A stretch of 7,334 bases of DNA, taken from contig SFOH01000073.1 in the NCBI GenBank assembly GCA_004552485.1, forward strand, positions 1 to 7,334, in the 5' to 3' direction. The number at the start of each line of letters is the position of its first letter. Position 1 is the first letter of the stretch. The stretch is from Bacteroidales bacterium. GTDB lineage: Bacteria; Bacteroidota; Bacteroidia; Bacteroidales; Muribaculaceae. Under the pieces are notes generated by a model. The model was given only the letters and a program-made list of their open reading frames with translations. It was not told the DNA's origin and ran no database searches. This document shows, in pieces, positions 6,913-7,334 of this stretch. A program made the position numbers and the translations under genes.

Positions 6913-6946
6913 CGGGCGCCGAGGCCCGCAACAGTCCCGGCGCCCG
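6913..6946 (+). other. GC-rich intercistronic hairpin between susD and susE
   Basis: CGGGCGCCG at 6913-6921 pairs perfectly with CGGCGCCCG at 6938-6946, giving a 9-bp all-GC stem with a 16-nt loop. A competing 5-bp hairpin is possible (CGGGC at 6913-6917 with GCCCG at 6924-6928, 6-nt loop). No T-run follows, so it is not a standard intrinsic terminator. It lies 20 nt after the susD stop and 31 nt before the next start. It could protect the susC-susD part of the message from 3' decay or lower expression of the downstream genes; this is inference. Confidence 0.6.
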
Positions 6947-6977
6947 CAGAACCAACCATTTCATAACATCTACAACA

Positions 6978-7334
6978 ATGAAAATAAACAAGATACTGTC
7001 TTCACTGACCATCGTGGCCGCCGCCCTGCTGGCATCAGCCTGCGATGACGAGAAAGAAGACCCCCTGGTCTTCACCTGGGAAGGCACCCTCAACACCGGC
7101 GAACTCAAGCTCTGCCTCACCGCCGGCTCCTGGGACGCCCCCTTCATCCGTCCCGTTGACAACGGCACAGAAATAGGCAAAGATCCTATCGACAAGGTCG
7201 CATTCGACATGCACGCCGGCGACCCCGACAACAAGTGGCGCGTGACCGAAGCCGGCGTTTACCGCCTCACCTTCGACCTCCGCAACTGGAAAATGTCGAC
7301 AGCCTATCTGGGCGGAAAACCCGTGGCTCCCGTT
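6978..7334 (+). CDS. susE: SusE/SusF-like surface glycan-binding lipoprotein (partial, runs off window)
   Basis: The ATG at 6978 opens 119 codons that stay in frame to the last base, so the 3' end is missing. The signal peptide ends in lipobox ASAC, with C22 lipidated, followed by DDEKED, a strongly acidic run matching the Bacteroidota surface-export signal. Residues about 30-110 look like the SusF/SusE starch-binding-type module: FTWEGTLNTGELKL (32-45), GSWD (50-53), HAGDPDNKW (79-87) and the closing VTEAGVYRLTFDLRNWKMS (89-107). Known proteins of this type hold glycan at the cell surface next to SusC/SusD. The usual N-terminal Ig-like domain and the opening part of the module are not visible before residue 30. 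It follows susD by 84 bp with a hairpin between. The family call is fairly firm; exact assignment to SusE or SusF, and the substrate, are not. Confidence 0.8.
   Translation, partial: MKINKILSSLTIVAAALLASACDDEKEDPLVFTWEGTLNTGELKLCLTAGSWDAPFIRPVDNGTEIGKDPIDKVAFDMHAGDPDNKWRVTEAGVYRLTFDLRNWKMSTAYLGGKPVAPV

Noticed and set aside
6913..6965. Intrinsic terminator ending the operon after susD
   Set aside because: The stem is strong, but the bases after it (CAGAACCAACC) contain no T-run, and an in-family gene follows at once.
6298..6966. 222-aa plus-strand open frame overlapping the end of susD
   Set aside because: It is rich in S, T, P and A, lies fully in another frame of susD for most of its length, and has no homology-like features. 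The frame extends past susD only by chance.
1..7334. tRNA, rRNA, CRISPR arrays or a transposase gene
   Set aside because: I found no spaced repeat array, no cloverleaf-like or rRNA-like sequence and no transposase motifs on either strand.

Overview
The window is the 5' end of a polysaccharide utilization locus (PUL) from a member of the Bacteroidota, most likely order Bacteroidales. The GC-rich, C-ending codon use would fit a gut Muribaculaceae-type genome, but that family placement is inference. Support for the phylum comes from the SusC/SusD pair, two promoters of the Bacteroidota type (TAnnTTTG -7 box) and start codons preceded by A-rich sequence instead of a Shine-Dalgarno.

Layout, all genes on the + strand. 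Bases 1-137 are non-coding and hold a cluster of short repeats (AGWCAACC, GAGTCAACC) and a small hairpin. A well-formed promoter at 138-168 drives a 552-aa membrane-spanning regulator (173-1831) of the DUF6377/SusR-like type: signal peptide, periplasmic helical repeats, one transmembrane helix, coiled coil, C-terminal helix-turn-helix. A 291-bp AT-rich gap (1832-2122) follows, with a second promoter, a roughly 150-nt leader, a possible 11-codon leader peptide and several short repeats. Next come a 998-aa SusC-type TonB-dependent transporter (2123-5119), a 582-aa SusD-type surface lipoprotein (5145-6893) and, after an 84-bp spacer with a strong GC hairpin, the first 119 codons of a SusE/SusF-like surface lipoprotein (6978 to the window end).

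The inferred working model is as follows. SusD and the SusE-like protein bind glycan at the cell surface, SusD closes over SusC, and SusC imports oligosaccharides with TonB energy. The regulator senses an oligosaccharide in the periplasm and switches on the susC promoter, whose -33 element is poor and so may need an activator. The order susR-like, susC, susD, susE resembles the alpha-glucan (starch or dextran type) PULs of Bacteroides thetaiotaomicron, so an alpha-glucan substrate is the best guess. No glycoside hydrolase lies in the window to confirm it.

The core system is a recognisable PUL and not a new type of system. The less ordinary points are the hairpin between susD and susE, the possible leader peptide just after the predicted susC transcription start, the regulator promoter that sits almost on its start codon, and a SusE-like protein whose first module seems to lack its opening strands.
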